Shown: piece by piece, positions 24,918-38,367 of the stretch | Layout of the letters: each line of letters starts with the position of its first letter | How positions within the stretch are numbered: the first letter of the stretch is position 1 | From: Ichthyophonus hoferi | Lineage: Eukaryota; Opisthokonta; Ichthyosporea; Ichthyophonida; Ichthyophonidae | Direction of reading: 5' to 3' | Assembly: GCA_002751075.1 (NCBI GenBank) | Contig: NAOQ01000088.1 | Location: 21,767 to 85,766 of the forward strand | DNA length: 64,000 nt | Notes under the pieces: generated by a model | Told to the model about the DNA's origin: nothing | The model's input: only the letters and a program-made list of their open reading frames with translations | Databases searched by the model: none | Program-made: the position numbers and the translations under genes

Positions 24918-25090
24918 GGCCTCTATACATTAGTAATTGTGAGAATACCGAATTCAGGGGTGTTTCAGACACGACGCTCGTGGAATCTTTCGGGAGGCTC
25001 ACCAAAATCACGTTAATTTACTATTGGTTGGGATACTTTGTAGAAGAACAGGTTCGGTCTTCGGAAACCACTGCGTTGCGATGGGGACTG
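24918..25090 (+). repeat. Diverged direct repeat, copy 1
   Basis: Pairs with 25685-25855. Shared words in order: CTCTAT at the start, AATTCAGGGGTGTTT, CTTTCGGGA, GCTCACCAAAA, TTGGGATACTT versus CTGGGATGCTT, GTAGAA.AACA and GTCTT.GGAA. Unknown element; no coding potential seen. Confidence 0.75.
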
Positions 25091-25684
25091 GGCCAAGAAT
25101 TGAAGGCTGGTGTCATCCAAATTGTAAATGTAGCTGTGTCTGTAAGAGGAATATGCTATTTCTCCATATAAAAAAATCCCCCAGCAAAGAGGTGTCATTG
25201 TTAGTGATGGTCATTTACTGTTAGCCAGTATATGGTGGTATGCCCGTGCTTACCACTAGCACAGCTAGGATCTTTATATACCTACCATGGTATCCAGTAA
25301 AGCATTGTGTGGTGTTCGGTTAACAAGTCTAGATTAACTATCACTTTATATGAACGTAATAATAATACATAGTCGTATAAAATATTGCAGTGTATGTTTA
25401 CCTATATAGCCTACAGAAATCTAGAAATTTCACCTCCAGGGAGTTGCTTCCGGTTGTGTGTTATTGCAGTGAATTAGCGATCGGTCTTCAATCAATAATT
25501 GTAGGGTTCGTAACATCTCCTTGCCCGGGAGGGCGGAGAAGAGGGATAATCAGAGTTGGAACATCCTCAAGAATGTCTTGACTTGAAGTGTTTTCGGCAT
25601 TCGTGGACTGTTGAGTTAATAGAATTACCAGGTTCGATGCCCATGCTACCATGCAAAAGCCAGGTTAGAGACAGTTCCTGTAAC

Positions 25685-25855
25685 CTCTATCCAATAATAA
25701 TTGTGGGAATACAAAATTCAGGGGTGTTTTTAGACATGTGACTCTCATGGGTTCTTTCGGGAAGCTCACCAAAAGCCCATGCATTTAATGTTAACTGGGA
25801 TGCTTCGTAGAAAAACAAGTTGTGTCTTTGGAAGCCTTTACGTTGTGATAATGAT
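25685..25855 (+). repeat. Diverged direct repeat, copy 2
   Basis: Second copy of the element at 24918, same orientation, about 770 bp downstream. The intervening DNA has no clear relation to either copy. Confidence 0.75.
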
Positions 25856-28169
25856 CGTCAATTTTTGTGGCCGTGACAGTAAATTTCAAATATAGTTGCA
25901 TACGCGACATGGGCGAAAAGAGGCTAAAGTCTAAAATAAGTAATTAATTAATACTGGCTTTTTAATAACCATAGTTTAATAGTTGATTTGATTCCTATCG
26001 TAAAAAGCTTTTCAGTGAGCTGATTGAACGACAAACTCTTTACCGTTAAGCTAGTGACCAATAAGAAGAGCGATTGCTAATAAATTCCTATTAAACAACC
26101 AGCAAAGAGCATTTATTTAGGGTGTAACTAACAAAGATAATTAATAATAATAAAAATCTAAGGGTCAGTAAAAGCTTTGGTTCTAACAGTTTACTAATAA
26201 TCAAATTATCAAGCAGTTTCTATATAATATCCTGTACTTGGAAAGTATAGAATAGTACTATGTCTGGATTTGTCTCATATTTGTGTGCAGGTAGACGACT
26301 TAAATTCCTTTTGCCGTTATTTTATGGTCTGTTTCCAATTGCGTTGTTATTAATTAAAGGTGAGGAAATAATTAAAAAAAAGTTGAAATTGTACACCTGT
26401 AGATTATTCGTGTCAATTACTTGTTAGAAAAGCAATGTCTTTCGTATAGTAAAACCTATAATTGGGATTATTTCTGAATGTTAAATCCTCCTTCTGATAT
26501 TTAATTTCAGCAATATAAATAAAATTATATTTGAAAAACGCTTCATTTTGCATCGCGGAAAGATTACTTTAATACTATGTTTTATTCGAAAGCGAACGTC
26601 TGATTGGTAATTATATACCAGCAATCTAAATACGTTTTATACAACCTTGTCACCTATGACGCAAGTGTCATAAAAGGTTATAAAATGTATGTGTTATTGG
26701 GCAGGATAAGTAAAATTACACGAGGTTGTAACTGCGCCAATTAATATGCCAGTGTAAGACCTGATATTTTTCAATGAGTGCACAGCTATTAAATAATTAT
26801 AAAAAACAAATAAATCAACAAATAAACTCCTTTAATTGGTCCAGCTATGCAGCAGTTACACCATGTAGATTGAACCAATCGCAATGGTCAATCTTGATGT
26901 GTTAATGTATGTACTTACTGATATCGAAATATATGGCATATATGCATATATTGTCTCACACAATGTAATAGCGTGCTTGGCTTGATACTATGTATAGACC
27001 TAGTATCACAATATAATATTATACTACTCCGAAAATTGCATCTTATTATATTGAAATCTTGGTATCAGGTATAGCTTTGATGTAGTGTTGAAGTCAAATA
27101 TAGTTTACTTTATGATTATATTACACTACCAATAATTTTGTAATCTTCATTAAAGGAAAGTTCTTAGTCCGTAGATTGGCACTACGTTAATTACTAAATT
27201 TATATATAATATTTATAATATTATGTGGTTATCTATGCATGCCAATTAAACTATACAATCTACCCAATGAGAGGATTAGTCACTAATTATAAAAGAAGAA
27301 TAATTTATATAAAACAATAATGCACATGCCTATTAAGTACAAGGAACATACTAATTACTAATGTGACCTGTATGAAGAATAATCATAATACATTAAAAGA
27401 TATTGTGTGGTACATATATGACATGATAATATTATCTTAAAATACAATACCTAACCTATAAATCATTAATTATGTATTAAAGGACAATACCTAGATTAAA
27501 TAATACATGGTCTGCATATTATATTTATTGAGATTTGAATCTGACCTGATTCGATTGGCTGATAAACTAAATTGGAAAATCTTTAGTGATAGGTGACTTA
27601 GTATGATCTAACTATTTACTACTATCTCTGTTGATTCTCAAGGTCCCTACAATTTTACAGTATCAAGAACAACAGGAGCAAGAACTTACATGATAACTGA
27701 GTATAGCAGACATTGTAGTTTTTTCATATATATATATATTATAGCATGCACCTTTCTACATTCAAACCAGCTAATAGGTAGGAGCTTTAAAGTAATAACT
27801 CTTTTAGAATTACTGTTATCAGTATAAACAGTAGTTTTAATGTACCATAATAGCATCAATGAATATGTACCTGAATCAATCAGAAACCTATCATCACAGG
27901 TAATAAGTATAATATTTCCATCTACACCTTTAACGCTCTTGGCTTTATAGTCTGTAAAAGCTTAAAAGAAAGCTGACCGCGCCAGTATTCTTTATGGTTC
28001 TAGACACATGAATGACTAGAGTCAAAAATCAGAAGTTAATGAACTAAACAATCAGCAAACGCCTGATTAAAGTGTATGAAACTATTGTATTGACCTCCTA
28101 CCTAACCTACCTCTATTCTCTTTACTTTCAGCCAAGAAACTTCTCACGCAACCAATAGCCACATCATTA

Positions 28170-28409
28170 CTACCCACAAAAACGTCTGCACCAACACGAT
28201 TTAACTATATCAGCTCTACCCAAAACCTTACTCAAATGCAAATCATTATCTGACATTTCCACATCAATTGCTGATGCAATCCTATCTAATCTTATTAGTA
28301 AAAAAATGGAGTCCTTCATGCAAGCCTGAAAATCATGAGGTAATACCTTTTCCACCCTTTCCCAAAGCATGTTTCTTTTCAATGGTTTTTCCAAAGACTT
28401 TACTAACAT
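28170..28409 (-). pseudogene. Orphan ORF fragment, unrecognised
   Basis: 79-codon minus-strand frame with protein-like composition (contains FQACMKDSIFLLIRLDRIAS). No start context, splice sites or family identified. It lies beside the copia-like fossil and may belong to a mobile element or be chance. Confidence 0.3.
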
Positions 28410-28999
28410 TTACTCCAAAGTTACTATTGAAAATGTAGTTTATATAGAATGTTATGCTTATCTAAGTTATCAATGCTTCCTTTATTATAAACTACTGAGT
28501 TAGTAAAAAACCAATTTAGCTTTTTTTTCTTTTTTCTTCCTTTTAATCGTTTATGCCGTGATAAAAAACCGCGTTCAATACCAGCACAGTCAACACGTAG
28601 TATACTTACTAGGATTTCTAGCTAAGTTTTTTATTTTTTAGTGTCTACAGTCTATTGACAAAATTAATAAAATAATAAAATCTCGTTGGCTGTATATTGA
28701 GTTTGATTATTATTGATTTTGCACTAGGTATTGAAGCATTATTGCATGACTACTTCTAATCAGTTATGTGTGTCAATGTACTAAGCCAATTCTTTCTAAC
28801 TTAAGCTCATGTGTGCGTAGTAATAATATATAATATATAATTGTATATAGTATATAGTACTTTATGTTTTGCTTAACTTTAGAAAGCTATAAAGATTTAA
28901 CTATTTCAATTTCCTCAGGATGGCTATCGTTAATATTTTGCAATCGTAGTAGCTACCCAAGGCATAAGTAAACTTAATTTTAAAAATAAACATTTTTAG

Positions 29000-30900
29000 A
29001 AAACAATCAGTTATCTCTCTGCTCATGGAAACTGGCCCTCGACATAAACCTACTTCATTCTCTTATGCACCAAATTCGTCGTCTCGATCAACGCAGCCTA
29101 TGTTTGCACCTGTGTAGTTATCAGATGCCACTAAATTATTCCTACAACCAATCAATCCAAAAGTAAATTTTATTACTCTAGAATTGGAAAAATGATATCT
29201 TGATGATGTATCAACAAACTAACTGCAAAGATAGATTGTTTTACTTTTCCGCTGCTATTGGGAAAAATGATGTTAACAAGACCTATCAACTGACAAAGCA
29301 TTATGCATGCCATGCATACCTTCACTATTTCATTGGCCCTAATGAACGTCACTACGTTTTCATCAAAGATCTAGGTATAACACAATCGACCCATGATAAG
29401 ATTGAACTCCTTGAATAACATTATAGAACAACTGCGCAACATTCCATCAACTAAACTTAAAGCACAAGTACTCAAATCTGCTTCAAACACACAAAAACAC
29501 CTAACCAATTCCCCACTACATGCAGTGGCTTTGTTGCCACCCAGAAAGAACTTCCCTTGTCATTGCAATCACAGCCGACATCCTATGTTTCACTACTTTC
29601 TTAACCTAACACCTCAGTCTTCATCCAAGATTGAGTTTCTTACTTAGCCAAAATAAACTTTTCTGGTCCACAATATACAGCCCCATGGCTATAATCAAAG
29701 CTGTCAACACCTTCACACATCAATAGAGTCTTCAGCAGACTCTACAACTTACCAACAACAGAGACCAGAGCTGCATGTAATACCTTAGATTGTCCCCATG
29801 TCAGTTCCATATTGACCCATATGTTAACTATATCACTGCCAAATGCTCCCTCAACTGCAGCAGACCTACTGACAGTAAATCATTTGCTCCAAGACAAGCG
29901 ACTGCCAATATCACTCACATCACTGGTAACCAAACATGCCCTTTCCCTGTTGCTTCATTGCTGCCCAAAGGTTCAAGCATGAATTTCATTCCAAAATTCC
30001 AAGTATGCCTCATCTTAACATGGACAAGCTCTTTACATTGCAGCCTCTGTACATGACCCTGCCTAGCAACACACTCACCATTACAATCATCATTTTTGAC
30101 TTAACTTCAATGATACAACCCAACCACTTCCCACTAAAAAGTTTCTTTATCAATAGTAAATGCTCTAGACACATCTTCATCTATTATAAGGCATTCACAT
30201 TTTTTTTTCTTTCAACCGTAATTTCTACCTCACCAATGGTACATGGTGAAAGCTTGCAAACTGGAGCCCCAATGCATGACTGTTATCACATTTCCCTTTC
30301 CTTCAACTATCAAAAAGGACGCTTCTGTTCAGGAGTCAACATTTTCATATACTAGCTTCCTTCTGGGAAGTTTACTAGGCAACGTGGCTGCTCTTGACAC
30401 ATCTGCATGCATTATGAGACCCTCACTAGCCTTGTTCCCCGCAAAGTTAATTTCCAGTTTGGTAATAGCACTTTGATGCATGACCCCCATCACAAGACCA
30501 TTGCCCTCCATTCTCACACAAACGGAATTACTTGTAACATCATATTTCAAGAAGTTTTTTATGCCCTGGACATGAATCACAACTTGTTCACTATCACTAC
30601 TCTGTAAAGACAAAAATATACAAACAATTTCAATAATGATGTAGTCACTATTTCTAAAGGTACCACCTCTTGACTTTACAGTTATTCTTGGCAGGAGGAC
30701 ATAGTTTTCCTCCAAGCCCAACTGCTACTACATCTGAACTGTCATCTTGAATCCAACTCTATCACCCACTACAACATTCTATCCAAATATGATGACCTTG
30801 GTCCTAGCATGTATACAGCTCATAAAGTCCAAATAGTGCAACTGTAATGCACTCACTCTATAGATCTTCACAGTCACCAGCCCCCATGGACATTCATCAT
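29000..30900 (+). mobile_element. Broken Ty1/copia-like retroelement fossil
   Basis: A stretch with several plus-strand open segments that is locally richer in C than its surroundings. Around 29400-29650 it looks gag/nucleocapsid-like. Around 29850-30610 it resembles the copia protease region (wording like NITHITGN, and later a block with the hydrophobic spacing of the segment after the copia active site). Clearly broken, with many breaks; old. Loosely similar sequence at about 27930-28050 and 31200-31330 could be remains of long terminal repeats, but this is weak. No intact reverse transcriptase or integrase is seen. Family assignment tentative. Confidence 0.4.
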
Positions 30901-31911
30901 GATCAAACATTATCTCTCTGAAGCTGAAGTTTTAGAGAGAGTACATATTCAAATATTTGTTTTAATCAGAAGTCACAGTCGCAAAAAATTACATTAATTA
31001 TATATACTAGTTTGTCTGTATATACATATATATAGTACAGCATCTACATATTTGTAAGTTTACAAGTAGAAGTGTTGTTTTGATATCTTTACTATAAATA
31101 ATCCTATCAGTAGAGCATAAGGTATTAGTAAATCACTATACTAATAATGACATTGAATCTGATCTGAGTCAATCACGGATGAGGAGTCTTGTATAGTACA
31201 GCATAAGCTTTGATATATTCAGTGAAAATTTGAGAGTGCTTAATTATAAGAGAAAGTTAGCAGTACTAGTGTTCTTGATAGTTCTAAACACGCAAGCAAT
31301 TAGAAAACACCAACCACCAGGTTAACCAGACGGCAGCATCAAAACTAGAGGGGGTTTCAATCCAGATGATAGGATTTGCGATTAAAATTATATTTTTCCC
31401 GATCAAAAGGAGAACAAATAATTTGAAACTTTTTGTTTTTAATTGTAGTGAAAACCCATTCGTTCAAATAATATCTTATCTGTGGTATGTAATAGAGTTT
31501 TTAAAAGATTACAATTCCTTTAAAATGCAAAGAATAACTCAAAAAATACTCACATACATAAATGATTGATTATATCTATATATTTGTTCCTATTGTCTCG
31601 GAAAAGTTTTACATAATTTTGATCGGGAAAATATAATTTTGATCGGTAAGGTTATAATTTTGTTTGTGAAATCTATCATTTGGATCGAAGCCTCCTATAG
31701 CCAAATTTAATGAGCAGGCGCCCCATCAAAATTAAAAAATAACCAGCCTTTTATGAAGAGACTATGACCAATCACAAGAGAAAATTTAAAGAGAGGAAAC
31801 ATAAAGACCAGCAAATATTGCCATATTGTCACGCACAAATACATCATCTCTACTATCACAGGTACCGTAGATGCCGAGAATGCATCTATCTCCGCTGGTA
31901 CTGGCAATTCC

Positions 31912-31932
31912 AAAAAAAAAAAAAAAAAAAAA
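31912..31932 (+). repeat. Poly(A) tract
   Basis: 21 consecutive A. It could mark the tail of a retroposed RNA, but no recognisable RNA or gene body lies immediately upstream. Confidence 0.9.
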
Positions 31933-34569
31933 TAAGGGTTGGAATAAATTCAACGAAAGATATCATGATTGTGGTTAAGCGGACCAGCTATGTGCTTGCA
32001 TTGGCGTTTGTGTATTGGAAGTGTAATTAGCTTGTGCTGGTGTGCTAGTGCTATTACAGTAACTAAAGGTTTTGTAATAGCAAGGTGGAATGAATTTTTA
32101 GGAGTGAAAGGTATGGTTGGGGTTTGATGTGATTGGCTTGGTGAGTAATAAATTGCTACGCAATTCTGTAGTAGCTACTGGGGATTCCAAATAACCGTAA
32201 AATAACAGCATGATGAGTTGTACTACTATAGATTTTATATGTACATCCAAAGTCGTGTATAACAGAGACCTGTTAGCAACAAACACTGATAATAATAAAA
32301 ATTAATAATATGTACTCTTAAGTAATATTACATGATTTATATATTATATTAAGTACTATTAATAAACGTATTGCAAATGCATCACCTCTATATTAAACGC
32401 TAAAAATATCACTAAATAATAGTTTATATAGTTTATATATGAATATGGCATATCAGCATTAAATAATATATTAAAAAGTAATATATGGTATATATACATG
32501 TACATGTACATATAATATCAATAATGTTTTTTAAAATAATATGGGTTATCTAGCCACTAGGAATGCATTAAATGCAAAATATAATAGTTATACCTAGTTT
32601 GGTTTTTATATGAAATGATCAATAAGCAATTAATAATAATTCCTTGTTTCCATATGAAATTAAAATCCATTAAGTAATAAGGCTTTATCTCTACAAGCAA
32701 TAAAAATAAAATAAATAACAACTTATCGCCCAAAGATTAAATAATAACCATATATAGAATAATAACAAATAACAAGAAAGAAAGAATAAACGCTATTCAA
32801 TTCTTGACCAGGAACATACTCTAACCCATCATCATTAACCCTTTTGTACATAAGACTGGTCCAATAATTAATTACTGGAACTGGGTTTTCATGAAATTGT
32901 GTAAGATATTTTTATTTTTAAGGTTTCATGCTGAATATATATTCTTTTTCTTGCTTTCTTTTTCATATTTATGCACAGACACAAGTCAATGTTTCGGTTT
33001 TCATAATTTTTTTATAGAAGCTAATTATTAATCTTATATTACTAAATATTATTGAATATTAGAGAATCCTCATCCTTTTAGGCAGGACTTTGCGAAGCAA
33101 CTCGGTCCCTCAGCTCAGAAGTTGATTGAGGTTTGAAATAATATAGACCTATACATTCATTTTGTCATCATTCCCACCAATAAGATAGGATTTAATGACT
33201 CCTATATATGGTATGGTACAAATAATATTTTACAGGCTGAATGAGGGTTTAGTCTCAATTCAGATGTTTCGTTTGGTTTAGGTTTAATTTTTAATTATAT
33301 TAATTCAAATATAATAAATAACGATAGTGTAGATATATAACTACACATTGGTTTTTAAAGAAAAATTGTTGCAGAGGATAATTCACACTTATTTGTGTGA
33401 TACTAATGCAACAACGTGTTAAACACTTCATAATCTGCATATAATAAGCAGAAAGGCAAATATAAGTGGCTGAAGGTCACTGATGAATAAAGCAGATCCA
33501 AAAGATACAGAAAGCCTGCGGTTTTGTCTTATCAACTGACTGACTATGCTCATTCTGTCGTAAGAGGACTCTTACTCGTGTGTGTGCTCACCCATGCAGG
33601 TCAAGAAAGGGATCAAGTATATAATGCAATCATTGATCGATCGATATAGTAATTAATTAGCATCAGCTTTTCAATGCAAATAACGGCAATCTTAAGAAAG
33701 TCCGAGTATTAATTAAAAGTGCACGTATACGTTATTCCTTTTTGGGATACATCCAAATATCGGTTGAATGAGCGCTTAGTATTCCATATATAATTAGAAT
33801 TTTCAATTTTTCTCTTGTTATTTGTATTTAAAATTCTTGGAAACTCCCTTCATGGGATTTTTTTTTTTTTTTTGCAATATTTATAATTGGATCATCTTAT
33901 TTTATGTTGCTAGTGTACAATTTTTGCACCAGTAATATAATATAATACATAAAAAAGTAATACACCGTAAATGGCAAGGCTATATAATGTATAAAGTATT
34001 TGACCCCGTCATGTTAAGTTAGGTTAGAAGTACAGCACCATTATCTTAAAATAAACCGGACCAGAATCTTTGTGCCTAGCAACATCATCAACACTTCCTA
34101 CTACTTTTCAATTAGCACGTTATACTTAATAATTAGTAATCTGGTAAACAGACGACATTGACTCTTACTTTTAACACAATTTGATGACCATGAAAACTAT
34201 TTAATATTCTCGTGGGTAAAGTATGTTGTTAGAATGACAAGCAAAGAATGAACGTCTTAGCCTTTGAAAGAATAACCACATACTTCCCTCCAAACTAACC
34301 AGACAAATTTTAGATTTTTATTACATAATTGGATTGCCCAACTGATAGGCATGACCACCAATCGGGACTTTCTATATAATAGCGTTACTTTATTGGCTGC
34401 CAAAATATGCGATGGATGCCTGGTTTGTTTGCGACTGTAGCAAATCGCATGGCTATTATTTTTTATTAAATTTTTTTTATAAATTTAAAGCTTTACACAA
34501 ATATATATTTATAAAATTTATTTAATAAAAATAAATAAGTAAAGGTTACATTTATTTGATAATACATTT

Positions 34570-34710
34570 ATGTCAAGCCTTGATGATATGCACGATTTGT
34601 GCCTTGACTTTGCGCCGAAAGAGGTCAGTGATTGGAAGCAATTAGGCTTTTGGATATTTAGATTGACAGGCTATTATTGTATAATAGGCATGCGCTCTTA
34701 CAGCTTATAG
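34570..34710 (+). CDS. Orphan 46-aa ORF, death-domain-like wording
   Basis: ATG to TAG, 46 codons plus stop. The peptide contains LDDMHDLCLDF and VSDWKQLGFWI, reminiscent of death-fold helices (a WKxLG core), a fold that is abundant in sponges. Too short for a whole domain, with no splice partner found. Could be a relic exon or chance. Confidence 0.25.
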   Translation: MSSLDDMHDLCLDFAPKEVSDWKQLGFWIFRLTGYYCIIGMRSYSL

Positions 34711-36032
34711 ATGTAGACACAAATAGATTCATTAAATCTATAACGAAGAAAAAAATACCACAGGCTTTTTTAATGCTAGATGCATTATGCAATTAAAATA
34801 ATTTTCAAAGTTACAATATTTCTTTATTTTTAAGCCTTCAACATGCATGCGTCATATAATTCCCGGTCGGGAGGCACAATCGATGACGATAGTAGAGTAG
34901 ATGCAGAGAGCTTTTGTAATACGACAATAAATATATGTGGGTATAGATCCTTTCGACATATATTTTAAATTAATATTTCCTGTATATTTAATTTATGAGT
35001 GGATAAATGTGTAATAAAATAATTCCTACACGCTTTTAATAGCAATAACCCATGCACACGGCCCGCACTCGCTAGTTCATTTTAGGGAAATTCCCAAACA
35101 GAATTTGTCCGTGCTCTCAAACAATTTATAGTCCAGCGTAATTAACATAATTTATAAAATACTCGTCATAATTCACCACTTCTTACTGATCGATCAAATG
35201 TATTTGGGGAGATTTTTTACGAGGCTTATTGCCAATTCTCTAGTTCAGTCTTGGCTTCCCACGATCATGAGTGGATTAGTTGAGAGCATAAGCAATAGTT
35301 ACTATGGAATTAAGCTTGTCACAACGCAACTTCATCTGATTTTATAGCTCCGGGCAATCCTAAAAATTAAGGTAATGTGTAATTCTCAGATCGGCTTTCA
35401 GAAATCTTGCACACGCTCCCTCTTAGTTATTATTAATAAGTGGTGAGGAGTCTCTACTAGATTGTTTAATTAATTCGCAACTAATCTAAGTGATTGTCTA
35501 CCAATGTATGTATGCTGACGTCACTTACGGTTATAGGCATATAGATGTACCATTGTACAAGGGTAGATGCGATCGCAAATGATTACTGTAACTTGCATGC
35601 AAAGAGATTAAAAAGAGTAATGTAATTAGGCATAATTAAATAGAAAATTTCCCTTTAAAATAATTACGATTCCTAATTATTTAAACAAGCAGCCTGCAAA
35701 AGGTGTATTTCAGAACAAATGTGAATAGCCGAAAGGATGATTTCAGAATTAAGAATCAAGTATGTTTTTATTTTTCAGGAAGGCTGTGGATTTTGGCCAA
35801 AACATTAATCAATTTTACAAGAAAAAAGGTAATTCACTTTATTTGATTCATGTATTGGTTTAATTTCTTTCACTCTCAACCGGGAGATGACTGGCTTAAA
35901 AAGATGAAACGGTGATTTGATGAAGAGTTTGTAATAATGATAAGACATTAATTTTTATTAATAGATTGTAATTAACTTGTAGTTAAATGTGATATGATTT
36001 AATGTGGTGTATAAGAGCACTTATCTTGTGAT

Positions 36033-36155
36033 AGCATTGGAATGTTTATAGAAAACAACAAATTCCCTTTAGATCTCCGAGATGAAGACCAAGAGGAGTA
36101 CGTACTGAATTTTAAAGAGTTACCTAACTTCGTATGCGTGCTTAGTGTTTTAAAA
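36033..36155 (+). pseudogene. Exon-like open segment, unrecognised
   Basis: Open plus-strand segment with charged, protein-like composition (contains LDLRDEDQEEYVLNFKELP) ending at a good donor, GTAGGT at 36156. A nearby open piece at about 36402-36491 ends with PCPKCGFKRNKDE, a zinc-ribbon-like half motif. The minus strand is open here too, so the strand is uncertain. No family recognised. Confidence 0.25.
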
Positions 36156-38367
36156 GGTAGGTATGGGGGAAAATATGACCGTGCTAGCAATATTACAAAC
36201 ATGTCTTAAAGAGCATCATGTAAAAGGCATGCGCACTACGATATGTGCTGCTGAAGGGTAATGACTTATCTATCCTACGCCATTTGAATATAAATACGGT
36301 GTGACCCCCATAATTAGCCACCCAATCATTTAGAATTCTTAATTGCTTCTCTAAAAATAGATGTTTTAAAGTTACGTTCCAAGCCATCTGTAAAAAAACA
36401 ATAAAGAATCGGGAGAGTCAAACTCCAATGCCTATGTGGATCCAATAAAACCGTGCCCAAAATGTGGTTTTAAAAGAAACAAAGACGAGTAGGTATGTTG
36501 CTATAATTTTGAACGACACTGATAAGAAAATAAAGCAATTCCTTTATTAAAAAGCACTGCTAAACAAACAATGTTTTTCTAGCCTGGTAACTTCATGTAT
36601 CAAATAAGCAAATTGTAGGTGGAGCAAGAACAATTGTGGTAATCTAAAGCAATACTATATTATATTATATTAAAAATTCTAACCCATATTCAGCTGAAGT
36701 TAAGACTTTTGGCAAAATATATCTTAAGAAGCAGAGTAATTGCAAACCAATCAGGATTATATTTGTCAGAGTAAGTGAAATGGAAAGCCCATGCATTTCT
36801 TAAAATGATACCATGCCATATCGTATCATGACAACTCTGTTCCAGGACTATATTATATGACCCCACATCAGATTATAGATTTAGCGAAATTCTACGGCAA
36901 TCAGAGCTATCTCCGTATAGTGTAATTACGCCGGCACACAATTAAGGGCGAAGTATATACGTCCCCGCTATAGATGATGCGGGTAAATTGAAAGGTGGCT
37001 TTAGCTAAAGAGAATGAAAATCAAGATCATCCAGAGTAATAGGACGTATACCATAATAGCTAATATTGTGTGCAGTATACATTGTACTGTTGTGTCAGAT
37101 CATAGTAGAGTACCATGCACTGTTCTTTCTCAATTTTTATTGTTGCTATATACACAGATAGTTATAATGCTTATTCTTTGCTCTATTCTTTCAAGTTAGG
37201 TCCAATTTTCAGATTGGGATAGTTTATGCTATAAAAGTATAATGCTGCGATTAAGTTGGTTATCAAATCATTCCGATTACTCAAATTACTTAGTTCTTGT
37301 CTGCAAACACGATTTGACACTATATATAGATAGATAGATAAATATAGATTTATATATAAATAATCAATAGTGCTTTGTCCATTAAAAGAATTGGTAGATC
37401 GCTTAATAAGTAGTCACTCTCACTCCTATTCATTATCAACAGATTAACGTAGGTCATCTAGTCATTGGAATACAGCAACCTTGTAATTGCAGGTCTTTTA
37501 TTAATAAAAATTGTTGGACCCATTCCTTAATGACTTACCTGCACGTGCGACCAAACTTTGATTATTGCACATTCCGCTCGTTGCTAACGAATCTCTAGAC
37601 TATTGTATGTGAACATGGGACAAAAAGCCTTTCAAAATTCATTAACTATATTTATTTGTAATATATAAAAGAACTACAATTTTGTGAACGTTGATGCGTA
37701 ATTGTTTTCAGCGTCCGTCTGTTTACTTTTTTTTTTGGTTTATTTATTATAATTTTTCTTTCTTGGATATATATTTTTTCACACATAGAATTATTTTTTA
37801 AAGGAAAATTAACTACTCCATCTCCATAATGTATAATTGGAGTTCGATTTGAAGTTTAATTAGTGCCTAATCACCACAATACAGTAAAAACATAGGATTG
37901 GTCAATATCCAAATATGTAGGGAGCCAACCCAATATAAATCATTGTTTCCAATCCAACCTATTATTGGTCTGTTAAGCAATTTAGTTCATCATATAAATT
38001 AATTGCTTTGGGTATTGGTCTATAATTAAGAAGAAGCTTTGGATACTCAATGAGGATTGGTCCTTTATAAGCACGCATGCCAAATATAAGTATGATGAAT
38101 GATTGAAAAATGTTCAGTTTATTATTCATTACTTATGAAATAGCTTTAAAGTTATTTTGTTGCTAAGAAGTTTTTCCATATTAGTTTATTTTTGTTTGCA
38201 TAATACACATAGTGATAGAATAAGTATTTGATATTTGAAAGATCCGGTTTGATGTCGATCCGCTTAACTCTTAATTTATAGCATTCCAATAGCTGCTAGT
38301 AATTACAATATAAATATATTGTTACTATACACGTTGTACCCCATTATTTTAATACTGTAACATAGAT

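Larger units (their letters stand above)
23690..28990. other. Gene-poor region, left part
   Basis: AT-rich sequence downstream of ICMT. It holds a diverged direct repeat (about 24918-25090 and 25685-25855) and an orphan minus-strand ORF at 28170-28409. It has very little of the TATAC-type repeat that fills introns elsewhere in the window. No exon with a recognisable product was found. Confidence 0.5.
30901..38367. other. Gene-poor region upstream of GATA
   Basis: 7.5 kb without a confident gene directly 5' of the GATA start. It contains a 21-base A run at 31912-31932, an orphan 46-codon ORF at 34570-34710, and exon-like pieces near 33060, 35773, 36030 and 36420. It may hold regulatory DNA for the developmental gene downstream, but nothing in the sequence proves that. 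Confidence 0.5.

Noticed and set aside
25640-25660. Possible Pol III B box (GGTTCGATGCC)
   Set aside because: No matching A box at the right distance and no tRNA-like fold; probably chance.
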